NCBI GenBank assembly: GCA_021738535.1
Contig: JAIPBU010000023.1
Coordinates: 1-59,252, forward strand
Source: Bacteroidales bacterium
GTDB lineage: Bacteria; Bacteroidota; Bacteroidia; Bacteroidales; VadinHA17
DNA: 59,252 bases
Direction: 5' to 3'
The position numbers were made by a program, and so were the translations under genes. The notes under the pieces were generated by a model. The model saw only the letters and a program-made list of their open reading frames with translations. It did no database searches and was not told the origin of the DNA. Shown here in pieces: positions 34,789 to 43,136 of the stretch (its first letter is position 1; each line of letters opens with the position of its first letter).

Positions 34789-34828
34789 ATATATATAAAC
34801 CCCGCTTTCCGGCAGGGTTTATATATAT
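34789..34828. promoter_or_regulatory. 14-bp-stem palindrome overlapping the next promoter
   Basis: Positions 34789-34802 pair perfectly with 34815-34828, with ATATATAAAC-type arms, a G/C core and a 12-nt loop. The right arm contains most of the -7 box (34824-34831). It can act as the terminator of the permease gene, as an operator for the following gene, or both. Confidence 0.65.
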
Positions 34829-34831
34829 TTG
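34824..34831 (+). promoter_or_regulatory. Promoter -7 box of the 34853 gene
   Basis: TATATTTG matches TAnnTTTG. It lies 21 bp before the ATG at 34853 and overlaps a TTG at 34829 that would otherwise extend the frame, so that upstream start can be excluded. Confidence 0.65.
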
Positions 34832-34852
34832 TATAAAATCAGCGTAATTGAT

Positions 34853-36121
34853 ATGAATTATAAGATAATCACCGGCCTGAGCCTTTTGCTATTCATAGTT
34901 ACATCTTTTTCACTTAAGGCACAGGAACAGAATAAAGCTGCCGACAGCCTCAGATCAAAGGTAATAAGAATCTTTGTAGATTGCCACCGATGCGACATGG
35001 ACTACATCAGGAGAGAAGTGCCTTATGTAAATTATGTCAGGGATGTAAAGGAAGCACAGGTATACGTGCTTGTAACCCGGCAACAAACAGGCAGCGGAGG
35101 AAGAGAGTATACAATAACCTATATCGGACAGGAAGAATTTGCAGGACTGAACGACACCCTGGTGTACCACAGTAATCCTGACAATACAGATGATAACATC
35201 AGAGAAGGCTCAACAAAAATGTTCAGCCTGGGATTGATGAGATACGTTGCCAGATCTGCCCTCTATGATGAGGTGGAAATAAATCACCTGGGCATAACAG
35301 AAGAAGTTGAAGTAGTTGATAATTGGGACAACTGGGTCTTTGAAATCGAGTTCGATCCCGAAATTGAACTGGAAGAATCCAGGAAATCAATCAACTTTGA
35401 TAATTCCATTAACGCTTCCAGGATAACACATGCCCTTAAATATGAGTTTGGTGCGGATATGAGGTTCAGAGAAACTAAATATATCTATTCCGATACCACG
35501 TATATAAGTAACCGAAATTCATGGGGAATTGACAACCTGCTGGTGTTCAGCCTGTCCGATCACTGGTCGGCAGGAGTACGTACCGATTTGTCTTCATCAA
35601 CCTACAGGAATCTTAAATCAAGCTTCGACTTTACTCCTTCAATAGAATACAATATTTTTCCCTATTCGGAATCTACAAGACGCCAGTTAAGAATGCTCTA
35701 TGGAATAGGCTACTCATACAATAATTATATAGATACAACAATATATGATAAAACCGAAGAGCACCTGCTGGAACAATCACTGGATATAGCCTACCGGGTA
35801 CAACAAAAATGGGGTTCGGTAAATATTTCCCTTGAAGCCTCAAGCTACCTCCATGATCTTTCTAAAAACAGGATAGAACTTGATGGCTGGATAAGCATAA
35901 GAATCATCAAAGGATTATCTCTCTCGATCAACGGAGGTGTCGCAAGAATCAATAACCAGATTACCCTCCCGAAAGAAGGTGCTGATGAAGCCGAGATATT
36001 ACTCCGGCTGCAGGAACTCAGAACCGCCTACAGCATTGAGGGCAGTGTAGGATTCACCTATACCTTCGGATCAATCTATAACAATATCGTTAATCCACGA
36101 TTCGGTAACGGCAGGTATTAA
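34853..36121 (+). CDS. Conserved secreted protein with CxxC N-domain and probable C-terminal beta-barrel
   Basis: The 422-residue product has a signal peptide (ITGLSLLLFIVTSFSLKAQ). A conserved-looking domain follows with VDCHRCDMDYIRREVPYVNY (C44, C47) and VYVLVTRQQTGSGGREYTI. The C-terminal two thirds alternate hydrophobic and polar residues with many aromatics (WSAGVRTDLSSSTYRNLKSS, GSVNISLEASSYL) and end in a GxVGFTYTFGS-like strand, as in outer-membrane barrels. I recall the DYIRRE/VNYVRD region in unnamed proteins of several phyla but know no function. The CxxC could bind metal or form a disulfide. Start chosen by the -7 box. Confidence 0.75.
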   Translation: MNYKIITGLSLLLFIVTSFSLKAQEQNKAADSLRSKVIRIFVDCHRCDMDYIRREVPYVNYVRDVKEAQVYVLVTRQQTGSGGREYTITYIGQEEFAGLNDTLVYHSNPDNTDDNIREGSTKMFSLGLMRYVARSALYDEVEINHLGITEEVEVVDNWDNWVFEIEFDPEIELEESRKSINFDNSINASRITHALKYEFGADMRFRETKYIYSDTTYISNRNSWGIDNLLVFSLSDHWSAGVRTDLSSSTYRNLKSSFDFTPSIEYNIFPYSESTRRQLRMLYGIGYSYNNYIDTTIYDKTEEHLLEQSLDIAYRVQQKWGSVNISLEASSYLHDLSKNRIELDGWISIRIIKGLSLSINGGVARINNQITLPKEGADEAEILLRLQELRTAYSIEGSVGFTYTFGSIYNNIVNPRFGNGRY

Positions 36122-36160
36122 TCTGAACACATAACTGCATCACTGTACCCTGATTAGCTG

Positions 36161-36256
36161 AAAGCCACGGAGTGGCTTAATAATAATAGCCCGGGTTACA
36201 CCCCGGGGCTTGAGTCAGTGAGCAAAGCCACACCCCCGGAGGCGGGTGAATAGAGG
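36161..36256. repeat. REP-like intergenic repeat with three small hairpins
   Basis: Three inverted repeats follow one another: AGCCAC-GGA-GTGGCT (36163-36177), the imperfect GCCCGGGT/ACCCCGGGGC (36189-36209) and CACCC...GGGTG (36231-36248). The words CCGGGGCTTGAGT and CACGGAGT inside it also occur in the rplU leader (239-251 and 273-280). The layout suggests a REP/BIME-type element. No transposase is near. It ends about 50 bp before the tetR promoter. Confidence 0.6.
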
Positions 36257-36311
36257 ATAATCAATAAATCAATTTTTCATGCAAAAATTTGCACAATAAA
36301 AATCTTTGTCA

Positions 36312-36319
36312 TATCTTTG
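36312..36319 (+). promoter_or_regulatory. Promoter -7 box of the tetR export operon
   Basis: TATCTTTG matches TAnnTTTG. The expected start of transcription falls on the palindromes at 36320-36345. It would drive 36376-43100. Confidence 0.65.
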
Positions 36320-36345
36320 ACCAGTTGGTTAAACTATTTGGTTTA
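36320..36345. promoter_or_regulatory. Candidate TetR operator
   Basis: Two adjacent inverted repeats, ACCA-GT-TGGT (36320-36329) and TAAAC-N6-GTTTA (36330-36345), directly follow the -7 box and cover the expected transcription start. The position and palindromic form suit autoregulation by the TetR protein encoded 30 bp downstream. Confidence 0.5.
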
Positions 36346-36375
36346 TCCTAATTATTAAACTCAACGATTAACATC

Positions 36376-37002
36376 ATGACAAAGGATGATAAACTAACCG
36401 AAGAAAAGATATTTGACGCAGCCACCGAGATATTCGAGGAAAAAGGACTGGCAGCCACCCGCATGCAGGATATTGCAGACAGGGCAGGAATAAATAAAGC
36501 CCTCCTGCATTACTACTTCAGGAGCAAGGATAAATTGTTCAATGCCGTATTTGACAAGCTTGCCGAAAAAATATTTGCCAAGTTTGCATCCATCTTCGAG
36601 GAAGATATGCCTTTTGAAGATAAAATAAGGTTCTTCTTCACCGAACATATTAAGTTTCTGCAAAAAAACCCTAAGCTCCCGATGTTCATTATCGGAGAAG
36701 TAAACAGGAGCCCTGAACTGCTCAGCAAATTCCTGGACAGGATAAATATTAACAGGATAAAAGAGAAAATCTCGGGAGACCTTGGTGATGATATTTCTCC
36801 AGATGTAATACCTCATCTTATGGTAAGCATCATTTCCCTGTCAGTATTCCCGGTGGCCGCCAAACCAATAATATCAGGTATCCTGGACAGCGCAGGGATT
36901 GACTATGACAGTTTTATGGAAGAAAGAATAAAGGTAGCCCCGGAATTCGTCATTAATGCCATTAAACAACAACAGGTAGAATCTCAAAATAAAAGAAAAT
37001 AA
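36376..37002 (+). CDS. TetR-family transcriptional regulator
   Basis: The 208-residue protein has an N-terminal TetR helix-turn-helix: EEKIFDAATEIFEEKGLAATRMQDIADRAGINKALLHYYFRSKDKLF in essence, split by the usual recognition motif LLHYYFRSKD (residues about 40-50). The C-terminal domain is all-helical and would bind the inducer. It is the first gene of a seven-gene export operon, and its TAA overlaps the tolC-like ATG by one base (TAATG). It probably represses the operon through the palindromes at 36320-36345. Confidence 0.92.
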   Translation: MTKDDKLTEEKIFDAATEIFEEKGLAATRMQDIADRAGINKALLHYYFRSKDKLFNAVFDKLAEKIFAKFASIFEEDMPFEDKIRFFFTEHIKFLQKNPKLPMFIIGEVNRSPELLSKFLDRININRIKEKISGDLGDDISPDVIPHLMVSIISLSVFPVAAKPIISGILDSAGIDYDSFMEERIKVAPEFVINAIKQQQVESQNKRK

Positions 37003-38306
37003 TGAAAAAGTATATCCTTATAGCAATTATCACAGTCCTGGCATACCCCTGGGTCTATGTTGCTGACGCACAGGAATCAATAAGCCTTCAGCTGTGCTAT
37101 GAAGAAGCCATGAAGCATCATCCTAGAGCCGAAGAAGGTAAGCTGCACAGCCAATTACGCCAATTAAAGCAGGAAAACCTGAAAACGTCATGGTACCCCG
37201 AAATAGCAGCAGGAGCTAATATCCTGTATAACTCCAGTGTAGTTGACCTTGCCGGAGCATTTGAGTCAATACCCGTACCTGGAATAAGCAACGACATACC
37301 CGTAATGCCAAATGACCAGTACAAACTAACTCTTGACATTAACCAGGTACTTTATGACGGCGGTGCCGTTAAAAGCAGTCGGCGCATGGAGGATAAACAG
37401 CTGGAGCTGGATAAAAAAGAACTGGAGGCCGACTTATATCAGGTGAAAGAACAAATTAATAACTACTACTTCAGTTTTATTATACTCGGCAAACAAAAAG
37501 AATTGCTCTTAAGCTATCTTGAAACCATTAACAGGCAGCTTAACCGCATGGAGTCAGGTATAGAAAACGGCGTTCTCCTTCCCTCCGACCGTGAAGTTCT
37601 TAAAGCTGAAAAGATTAAGATCAGGCAGCAGATTGCCGAAACGGATATCAGGAAATCTTCAGTGGCTTCAGTACTGTCTGACCTAACAGGGCTTGACATA
37701 GTGCCCGGCACTGAAGCATCAGTACCCGCCGCACCAATTAGCAACAATACAGAACTGGCAAGGCCGGAATTACGGGTACTTGAGCTCAAAAAAGAGCAAG
37801 TGGAAGCCGGCAAGGACCTCATCCTCAGCAACAGGCGGCCAAAAGCATTTGCCTTTGCTACGCTTGGCTATGGCCGGCCTGCAGGCAACGACTTTTTCTC
37901 AGACTCTTTCGGCCCCTATTATATAGTGGGTGCCGGCATCAAATGGAATATCATAGACTGGAAACAGAACAGCAGGAAACAAAAAATAGCAGATATAAAT
38001 AAAACACTTATTAGCTCGGGTAAAAAGGTGATGGAAGATAACTTAACCCGGGCAATGCAACTGAAAGAGGCAGAAATAAAAAGTTTAATATCGGCTCTGA
38101 AAAGCGATGAAGAACTAATAACCACCCTTGGTAAAGTTTGCGCTACTGCCCTGTCAAAATATAACAACGGAACAATTACAGCCTCTGAATACCTCGTTGA
38201 ATTCAACAAGGAAAAACAGGCAGTGATAAACCGTGAAATACACAGGGTAAGCCTTGCAAAGGCAAGAGTGGAGTACCTGAACATTGCAGGAAAAGAAATC
38301 GAATAA
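37002..38306 (+). CDS. TolC-family outer-membrane efflux protein
   Basis: The 434-residue protein has a signal peptide (residues 1-24, ending VADAQ). Two long alpha-helical repeats follow with the OEP pattern: ISLQLCYEEAMKHHPRAEEG opens the first and ARPELRVLELKKEQVEAGKDLI the second. Between them lie strand segments such as LTLDINQVLYDGGA that form part of the barrel. It should be the outer-membrane channel for the ABC exporter encoded downstream. Translationally coupled to tetR; 16 bp separate it from the adaptor gene. Confidence 0.92.
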   Translation: MKKYILIAIITVLAYPWVYVADAQESISLQLCYEEAMKHHPRAEEGKLHSQLRQLKQENLKTSWYPEIAAGANILYNSSVVDLAGAFESIPVPGISNDIPVMPNDQYKLTLDINQVLYDGGAVKSSRRMEDKQLELDKKELEADLYQVKEQINNYYFSFIILGKQKELLLSYLETINRQLNRMESGIENGVLLPSDREVLKAEKIKIRQQIAETDIRKSSVASVLSDLTGLDIVPGTEASVPAAPISNNTELARPELRVLELKKEQVEAGKDLILSNRRPKAFAFATLGYGRPAGNDFFSDSFGPYYIVGAGIKWNIIDWKQNSRKQKIADINKTLISSGKKVMEDNLTRAMQLKEAEIKSLISALKSDEELITTLGKVCATALSKYNNGTITASEYLVEFNKEKQAVINREIHRVSLAKARVEYLNIAGKEIE

Positions 38307-38322
38307 TTAAAAATTAAATATA

Positions 38323-39225
38323 ATGAAATACACAGCATACCTTATAATCCTCATTGCCCTTATGTGGTCGTGTAACAGTAATACTGAGGAACCCGACGCA
38401 TGGGGCAATTTTGAATCAACTGAAATAATGATATCCTCTGAAAGCAATGGAAAGATAATACATATGCCTGTACGGCAGGGCGACCGGATACATGAAGGGC
38501 AACTCGTAGCCATTACCGATACCTCCATTATTAAACTGCAGATGGAAGAACTGAATGCCAGCCGTAACACTGTAATTACCCGCCTGAATTCCATCAGGGC
38601 ACAAAACGAAATAATTGAGCAGCAGATTAAAAACCTGGCAGTAAACATTGACAGGACAAAGAGAATGCTAAAGGACAGCGCGGCAACCCGGAAGCAGCTC
38701 GATGACCTTACGGGGCAACTCAAGGTGCTTGAAAAGCAGAAGGATGCCAACAACACGCAGAAACAAACAATTAGCAGTGAACTGGATGTTTTTGACTCAA
38801 AAAAAGCATTGCTGGAGGAAAAATTAAATAAGTGCTATGTTAAAAGTCCCTCAAAGGGTACAATACTGGAGAAGTACAGTGAAGCAGGTGAGCTGAGCGC
38901 GGCAGGCAAACCATTGATTAAGATTGGCCGGCTGGAAGAAATGAAACTAAAAGCCTACATAAGCGGGGCACAGCTTCACCAGGTAAAAATAGGCCAGGAA
39001 TGCACAGTGAGGATTGATGACGGAGAAAAAGGTTACAGGGAAATGAAAGGGAAGGTTGAACATATTTCTGACCGTGCAGAGTTTACACCAAAGATTATAC
39101 AAACCAAAGAAGAGAGGGTGCACCTGGTTTATGCTGTTAAAATATTGGTTAAAAACGACGGCACACTAAAGAACGGGATGCCAGGCGAAGCATTCTTTGG
39201 CTTTTCAAAAAACGAAGATCAATGA
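38323..39225 (+). CDS. HlyD/EmrA-type periplasmic adaptor lipoprotein
   Basis: The 300-residue adaptor begins with a lipoprotein signal (LIALMWSC, Cys 17). A barrel-sandwich hybrid half follows (SSESNGKIIHMPVRQGDRI), then a coiled-coil hairpin (about residues 65-165, QMEELNASRNTVITRL to LLEEKLNKC), then the second half VKSPSKGTILEKYSEAGEL and a beta-barrel domain. It links inner-membrane ABC permeases to TolC. The layout matches YbhG/YhiI adaptors. Its last 4 bp overlap the first ATPase gene. Confidence 0.92.
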   Translation: MKYTAYLIILIALMWSCNSNTEEPDAWGNFESTEIMISSESNGKIIHMPVRQGDRIHEGQLVAITDTSIIKLQMEELNASRNTVITRLNSIRAQNEIIEQQIKNLAVNIDRTKRMLKDSAATRKQLDDLTGQLKVLEKQKDANNTQKQTISSELDVFDSKKALLEEKLNKCYVKSPSKGTILEKYSEAGELSAAGKPLIKIGRLEEMKLKAYISGAQLHQVKIGQECTVRIDDGEKGYREMKGKVEHISDRAEFTPKIIQTKEERVHLVYAVKILVKNDGTLKNGMPGEAFFGFSKNEDQ

Positions 39226-40133
39226 TCAGGGCAGAGAATATATCAATGTCATTTAACGGTACAAGGGCCCTTGAGAGTGTAAGCCTGAACGTTGATAAAT
39301 CAGAACTGTTCGGACTGATCGGACCCGATGGTGCAGGTAAAACCACCTTTTTCCGAATAGTCACTACACTGCTCATTCCCGAAAAAGGCAAGGTCAGCAT
39401 TAACAAGCTTGACACTGTGGATGATTACCGGGCCTTAAGAAAAAATATAGGCTATATGCCAGGGCGTTTCAGTCTTTACCAGGATCTTACCGTTGAAGAA
39501 AACCTGGCTTTTTATGCTACCGTTTTTGGCACAACGGTGAAGGAGAATTACCACCTGATAAGCGATATATATTCACACATTGAGCCTTTTAAAAAAAGAA
39601 GGGCAGGAAAACTCTCGGGAGGAATGAAACAAAAACTGGCTCTGTGCTGCGCTCTTATACATGCTCCTGAGCTTATTGTTCTTGATGAACCTACCACCGG
39701 TGTTGATGCAGTGTCAAGGACAGAATTCTGGGAAATGCTGAAGAAACTGCAAGGGGAAGGAATCACAATCCTTGTTTCAACACCCTACATGGATGAAGCC
39801 GTGCTATGCGACAGGGTTGCGCTGATACAGAAAGGCAGGATACTCGGCATAGATAAACCGGGATCAATTACCGGCAACTTCAGCAAGGAAATCTATGCAA
39901 TAAAGGGTCGTGATAAATTCAGGCTTATCCGTGACCTGCGGGATCGCGAAACAGTTGAAAGCGTTAATCCCTTCGGCGACTCCGTTCATGTTACATTCAG
40001 TGGAAATGAATATGATGAAAACCTGCTGGAATATCTCGAAGATAAAGGACACAATGACCCCGGCGCAGAGCTTATTGAGCCGGGAATAGAAGACGTTTTT
40101 CTCGAATTAATGAGCAAAGAAGAAAATGACTGA
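39222..40133 (+). CDS. ABC transporter ATP-binding protein 1
   Basis: The 303-residue ATPase has Walker A GPDGAGKTTFFR (around residue 36), Q-loop MPGRFSLYQDLTVEEN, signature LSGGMKQKLAL and Walker B LIVLDEPTTGVD. A C-terminal extension of about 80 residues is like that in drug-export ATPases of the CcmA/YbhF group. In E. coli YbhF two such units are fused; here they are separate genes that overlap by 8 bp. It energises the two ABC-2 permeases downstream. Confidence 0.94.
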   Translation: MIRAENISMSFNGTRALESVSLNVDKSELFGLIGPDGAGKTTFFRIVTTLLIPEKGKVSINKLDTVDDYRALRKNIGYMPGRFSLYQDLTVEENLAFYATVFGTTVKENYHLISDIYSHIEPFKKRRAGKLSGGMKQKLALCCALIHAPELIVLDEPTTGVDAVSRTEFWEMLKKLQGEGITILVSTPYMDEAVLCDRVALIQKGRILGIDKPGSITGNFSKEIYAIKGRDKFRLIRDLRDRETVESVNPFGDSVHVTFSGNEYDENLLEYLEDKGHNDPGAELIEPGIEDVFLELMSKEEND

Positions 40134-40866
40134 TGAAAAAGTAATTGAAGTAAAGGACCTTGTCAAGAAATTCGGATCATTCATTGCTAATGATCACCTG
40201 AGTTTCAATGTACACAGGGGCGAGATATTCGGCTTCCTCGGGGCAAACGGTGCGGGAAAAACTACTGCAATAAGAATACTCTCAGGACTGTCAAAGCCCA
40301 GTTCAGGCGAAGTTAAAGTGGCAGGATACGATATCTATCGCCATGCAGAGCAAGTGAAAAGACATATCGGCTATATGTGCCAGAAATTCTCATTGTACGA
40401 GGACCTGACCGTTGCCGAGAATATCATGCTCTACGGTGGGATATACGGAATGCCTGGAAAAGAGATTAAAAACAAGACAGGTACATTACTTGAATCCCTG
40501 GATTTTACTGGTTACAGAAAAAGAATTATCGGTGACCTTCCGCTGGGAATAAGACAAAAACTGGCCTTTGCCGTTGCTATATTTCATAAACCTGACATAG
40601 TTTTTCTTGATGAACCAACAGGCGGCGTTGACCCGATAACACGCCGCCAGTTCTGGGAAATGATATATAAAGCCGCCGATGACGGGATAACGATCTTTGT
40701 AACAACCCATTATATGGATGAAGCAGAATACTGCGACAGGGTAAGTATAATGAGTGAGGGTAAAATAATCGATATCGACAGTCCTGCACAGCTTAAGAAA
40801 AAATATGGTTCACCGAGCATCCAGGATGTATTTGTGAAAATTGCCAGGCCGGCCAATAATAAATGA
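40126..40866 (+). CDS. ABC transporter ATP-binding protein 2
   Basis: The 246-residue ATPase has Walker A GANGAGKTTAIR, Q-loop MCQKFSLYEDLTVAEN, Walker B IVFLDEPTGGVD and the H-loop in VTTHYMDEAEYCD. The signature reads LPLGIRQKLAF in place of LSGG; the LPLG form is, as I recall, normal for the second ATPase half of YbhF/RbbA proteins. It starts within the end of the first ATPase gene (8-bp overlap) and ends 3 bp before the first permease, so the operon is tightly coupled. Confidence 0.94.
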   Translation: MTDEKVIEVKDLVKKFGSFIANDHLSFNVHRGEIFGFLGANGAGKTTAIRILSGLSKPSSGEVKVAGYDIYRHAEQVKRHIGYMCQKFSLYEDLTVAENIMLYGGIYGMPGKEIKNKTGTLLESLDFTGYRKRIIGDLPLGIRQKLAFAVAIFHKPDIVFLDEPTGGVDPITRRQFWEMIYKAADDGITIFVTTHYMDEAEYCDRVSIMSEGKIIDIDSPAQLKKKYGSPSIQDVFVKIARPANNK

Positions 40867-40869
40867 AAT

Positions 40870-41979
40870 ATGAAAAGATTAGCAGGCTTTATTAAGAAAG
40901 AGTTCATTCATATCTTCAGGGATTTCAGGACATTGATATTCCTTTTCGGAATCCCTGCAGCGCAAATACTAATATTTGGGTTCGCTGTCAGGACAGATAT
41001 AAAAAATGCGGGTATTGCAGTTCTGGACAAAGCGAAAGACGAAATAAGCACAGGATTGATATCAAAACTTGAATCATCTGACTTTTTTATCCTGAAAGAG
41101 AACCTGATGACAGATACCCGTATAGATGAAGTATTTAAAACAGGTGAGATAAAAGCAGTATTTATATTTGAATCTGAGTTTGGAAAGACATTGATAAATG
41201 AAGGCTCTGCAAATATTCAAATAATAGCTGACGGATCAGAGCCCAATGTGGCTAACCTTGTAACCAGCTATTCCAGGGCTATCATTTCTGATTATACCAT
41301 GGAATTGAACAGGGCTGAAGAAACTTCTGCAATACCGGTTGAGCCCGAAGTAAAAATGTATTATAACCCAAACCTTGAAAGCCAGTATATGTTTGTGCCT
41401 GGAGTGATAGCAATAGTCCTGTTACTTACCTGTGCCATGATGACCTCTGTAACGATAACCCGTGAGGAAGAATTCGGGACAATGGAGGTCCTTCTGGTAA
41501 GCCCCCTGAAACCAATACAAGTAATACTGGGAAAGGTTATGCCATATTTTTTATTGTCACTGATTGATGTAGTCTTTATTCTTTTCCTGTCATGGTTGGT
41601 TTTTGATATCCCGATCCGGGGAAGCCTGATCCTGCTGATGCTTGAAAGCATGCTGTATATTATGATGGGTCTGTCACTCGGGATAATGATATCCACACTT
41701 GCAAGAACCATGCAGCAGGCTATGTTCACTTCACTGCTCGGACTTATGCTGCCTGCCATAGTACTTTCAGGATTTGTTTTTCCTGTGGAATCAATGCCGG
41801 AGATTTACAACTGGCTTAGCTCCATTATACCCCCGAGATGGTTTGTGACTATTGTAAAGAATATCATGGTCAAGGGCACTGATTTCAGTTTTGTTATAAA
41901 AGAAACATTTATACTACTGGCAATGACCTTGCTTTTTATTACTCTTAGCACAACAAGGTTTAAAAAAAGACTGGAATAA
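40870..41979 (+). CDS. ABC-2 type permease 1 (YbhS/YhhJ-like)
   Basis: The 369-residue protein starts KRLAGFIKKEFIHIFRDFRTLIFLFGIP, the typical opening of ABC-2 export permeases. One N-terminal membrane segment is followed by a periplasmic domain (about residues 45-165). Five more segments begin MFVPGVIAIVLLLTCAMMTSV, with the coupling motif TREEEFGTMEVLLVSP and the late motif LSGFVFPVESMPEIYNWLSSIIPPRWF. It pairs with the next gene as the membrane channel of the exporter. Confidence 0.93.
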   Translation: MKRLAGFIKKEFIHIFRDFRTLIFLFGIPAAQILIFGFAVRTDIKNAGIAVLDKAKDEISTGLISKLESSDFFILKENLMTDTRIDEVFKTGEIKAVFIFESEFGKTLINEGSANIQIIADGSEPNVANLVTSYSRAIISDYTMELNRAEETSAIPVEPEVKMYYNPNLESQYMFVPGVIAIVLLLTCAMMTSVTITREEEFGTMEVLLVSPLKPIQVILGKVMPYFLLSLIDVVFILFLSWLVFDIPIRGSLILLMLESMLYIMMGLSLGIMISTLARTMQQAMFTSLLGLMLPAIVLSGFVFPVESMPEIYNWLSSIIPPRWFVTIVKNIMVKGTDFSFVIKETFILLAMTLLFITLSTTRFKKRLE

Positions 41980-41981
41980 AG

Positions 41982-43100
41982 ATGAGGACTATTTTATACT
42001 TAATAAGAAAAGAATTTATACAGATTTTCAGGAGTAAATTCCTGTCAAAAGCAGTTTTTGGTGTTCCCATTGTTCAAATGGTAATACTTGTACCGGCATT
42101 TACTCTCGAGATAAAGAATATTGAGGTATGTGTGGTTGACCGTGATATGTCAGCAGAGTCAAGACAGCTTATCTCAAAACTGCAGGGTTCTGATTTCTTC
42201 ATCCTGAAGCATACCACTTTTAGCGATAATGAAGCGGATGCTATGCTCCACAACAATCAGTGCGACCTGGTTCTGCACATACCAGAAAATTTTGGAAGGA
42301 AAATAATAAAGGAAGGAGGTGAAAAGGTTATGGTCCTGGCCAATGCTATAAATGCAAGCTCTGCTCAGCTGGCATGGAACTACATGCGGGGAGTGATACA
42401 GGATTATAATTCAGACCTGCTAATTGAAAACCTGCAATATAAGCCGCCCAGCCGGTTTTTGATAATCAATACCTCCAGCCGGTTCTGGTATAACCCGACA
42501 CTTAATTATAAGTACTACATGCTACCAGGTATACTGGTGATCCTTGTTACAGCAATAGGTCTGCTTCTGGCAGGACTTAATGTTGTCCGTGAGAAAGAAA
42601 CAGGCACCCTGGAGCAGCTGAATGTAACACCCATAAAAAAACACCAGTTTATTATTGCCAAGCTGGTGCCCTTCCTCTTAATTGGGCTCGTTGATCTTGC
42701 TTTCGGGCTGGTACTCGGTAAAATACTTTTTAATATACCCTTTAACGGGAGCCTGGCATTGCTTTTCCTTTTTTCTTCTTTTTATCTTATCGCTGTACTC
42801 GGTCTTGCCCTGTTCCTTTCAACAATGTCATCCACTCAGCCACAATACCTTTTTCTGGTATTCTTTGTCGTTATGATATTTGTAATGATGAGTGGTATCT
42901 TCACCCCTACCGAAAGTATGCCACGCTGGGCCCAGCAATTCAACACCATTAACCCGGCTGCCTACTTCATGAGGGTAATACGCATGATAATGCTGAAAGG
43001 ATCCGGATTAAACGATGTACTCCCTGATATCAAAGGGATAATCCTGATAGGCATAGGAACCATCTCTCTTGCAATCTGGCGCTACCGTAAAACCGTTTGA
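41982..43100 (+). CDS. ABC-2 type permease 2 (YbhR/YhhJ-like)
   Basis: The 372-residue protein has the same plan as the gene before it: opening MRTILYLIRKEFIQIFRSKF, a periplasmic domain, then five membrane segments from YYMLPGILVILVTAIGLLLA, with VREKETGTLEQLNVTP and MSGIFTPTESMPRWAQQFNTINPAAYFMR. The two permeases form the heterodimeric channel of a YbhFSR-type drug or lipid exporter. It ends the operon. A GCTGAT-type repeat follows its stop directly. Confidence 0.93.
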   Translation: MRTILYLIRKEFIQIFRSKFLSKAVFGVPIVQMVILVPAFTLEIKNIEVCVVDRDMSAESRQLISKLQGSDFFILKHTTFSDNEADAMLHNNQCDLVLHIPENFGRKIIKEGGEKVMVLANAINASSAQLAWNYMRGVIQDYNSDLLIENLQYKPPSRFLIINTSSRFWYNPTLNYKYYMLPGILVILVTAIGLLLAGLNVVREKETGTLEQLNVTPIKKHQFIIAKLVPFLLIGLVDLAFGLVLGKILFNIPFNGSLALLFLFSSFYLIAVLGLALFLSTMSSTQPQYLFLVFFVVMIFVMMSGIFTPTESMPRWAQQFNTINPAAYFMRVIRMIMLKGSGLNDVLPDIKGIILIGIGTISLAIWRYRKTV

Positions 43101-43136
43101 CGCTGATGGCGCTGATTAATGCTGATTGCGCTGATG
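43101..43136. repeat. GCTGAT short repeat between convergent genes
   Basis: Four imperfect 9-10 nt units built on GCTGAT (CGCTGATGG, CGCTGATTA, TGCTGATTG, CGCTGATGG) follow the permease stop. The repeat runs into the end of the convergent gene and encodes its last residues (HQRNQH). It is an intergenic repeat that has replaced or extended a gene terminus. Confidence 0.65.

Noticed and set aside
40126-40866. ABC signature LPLGIRQK instead of LSGG in the second ATPase
   Set aside because: From memory this LPLG form is usual in the second ATPase half of YbhF/RbbA-type exporters, so it is a family trait and not decay.
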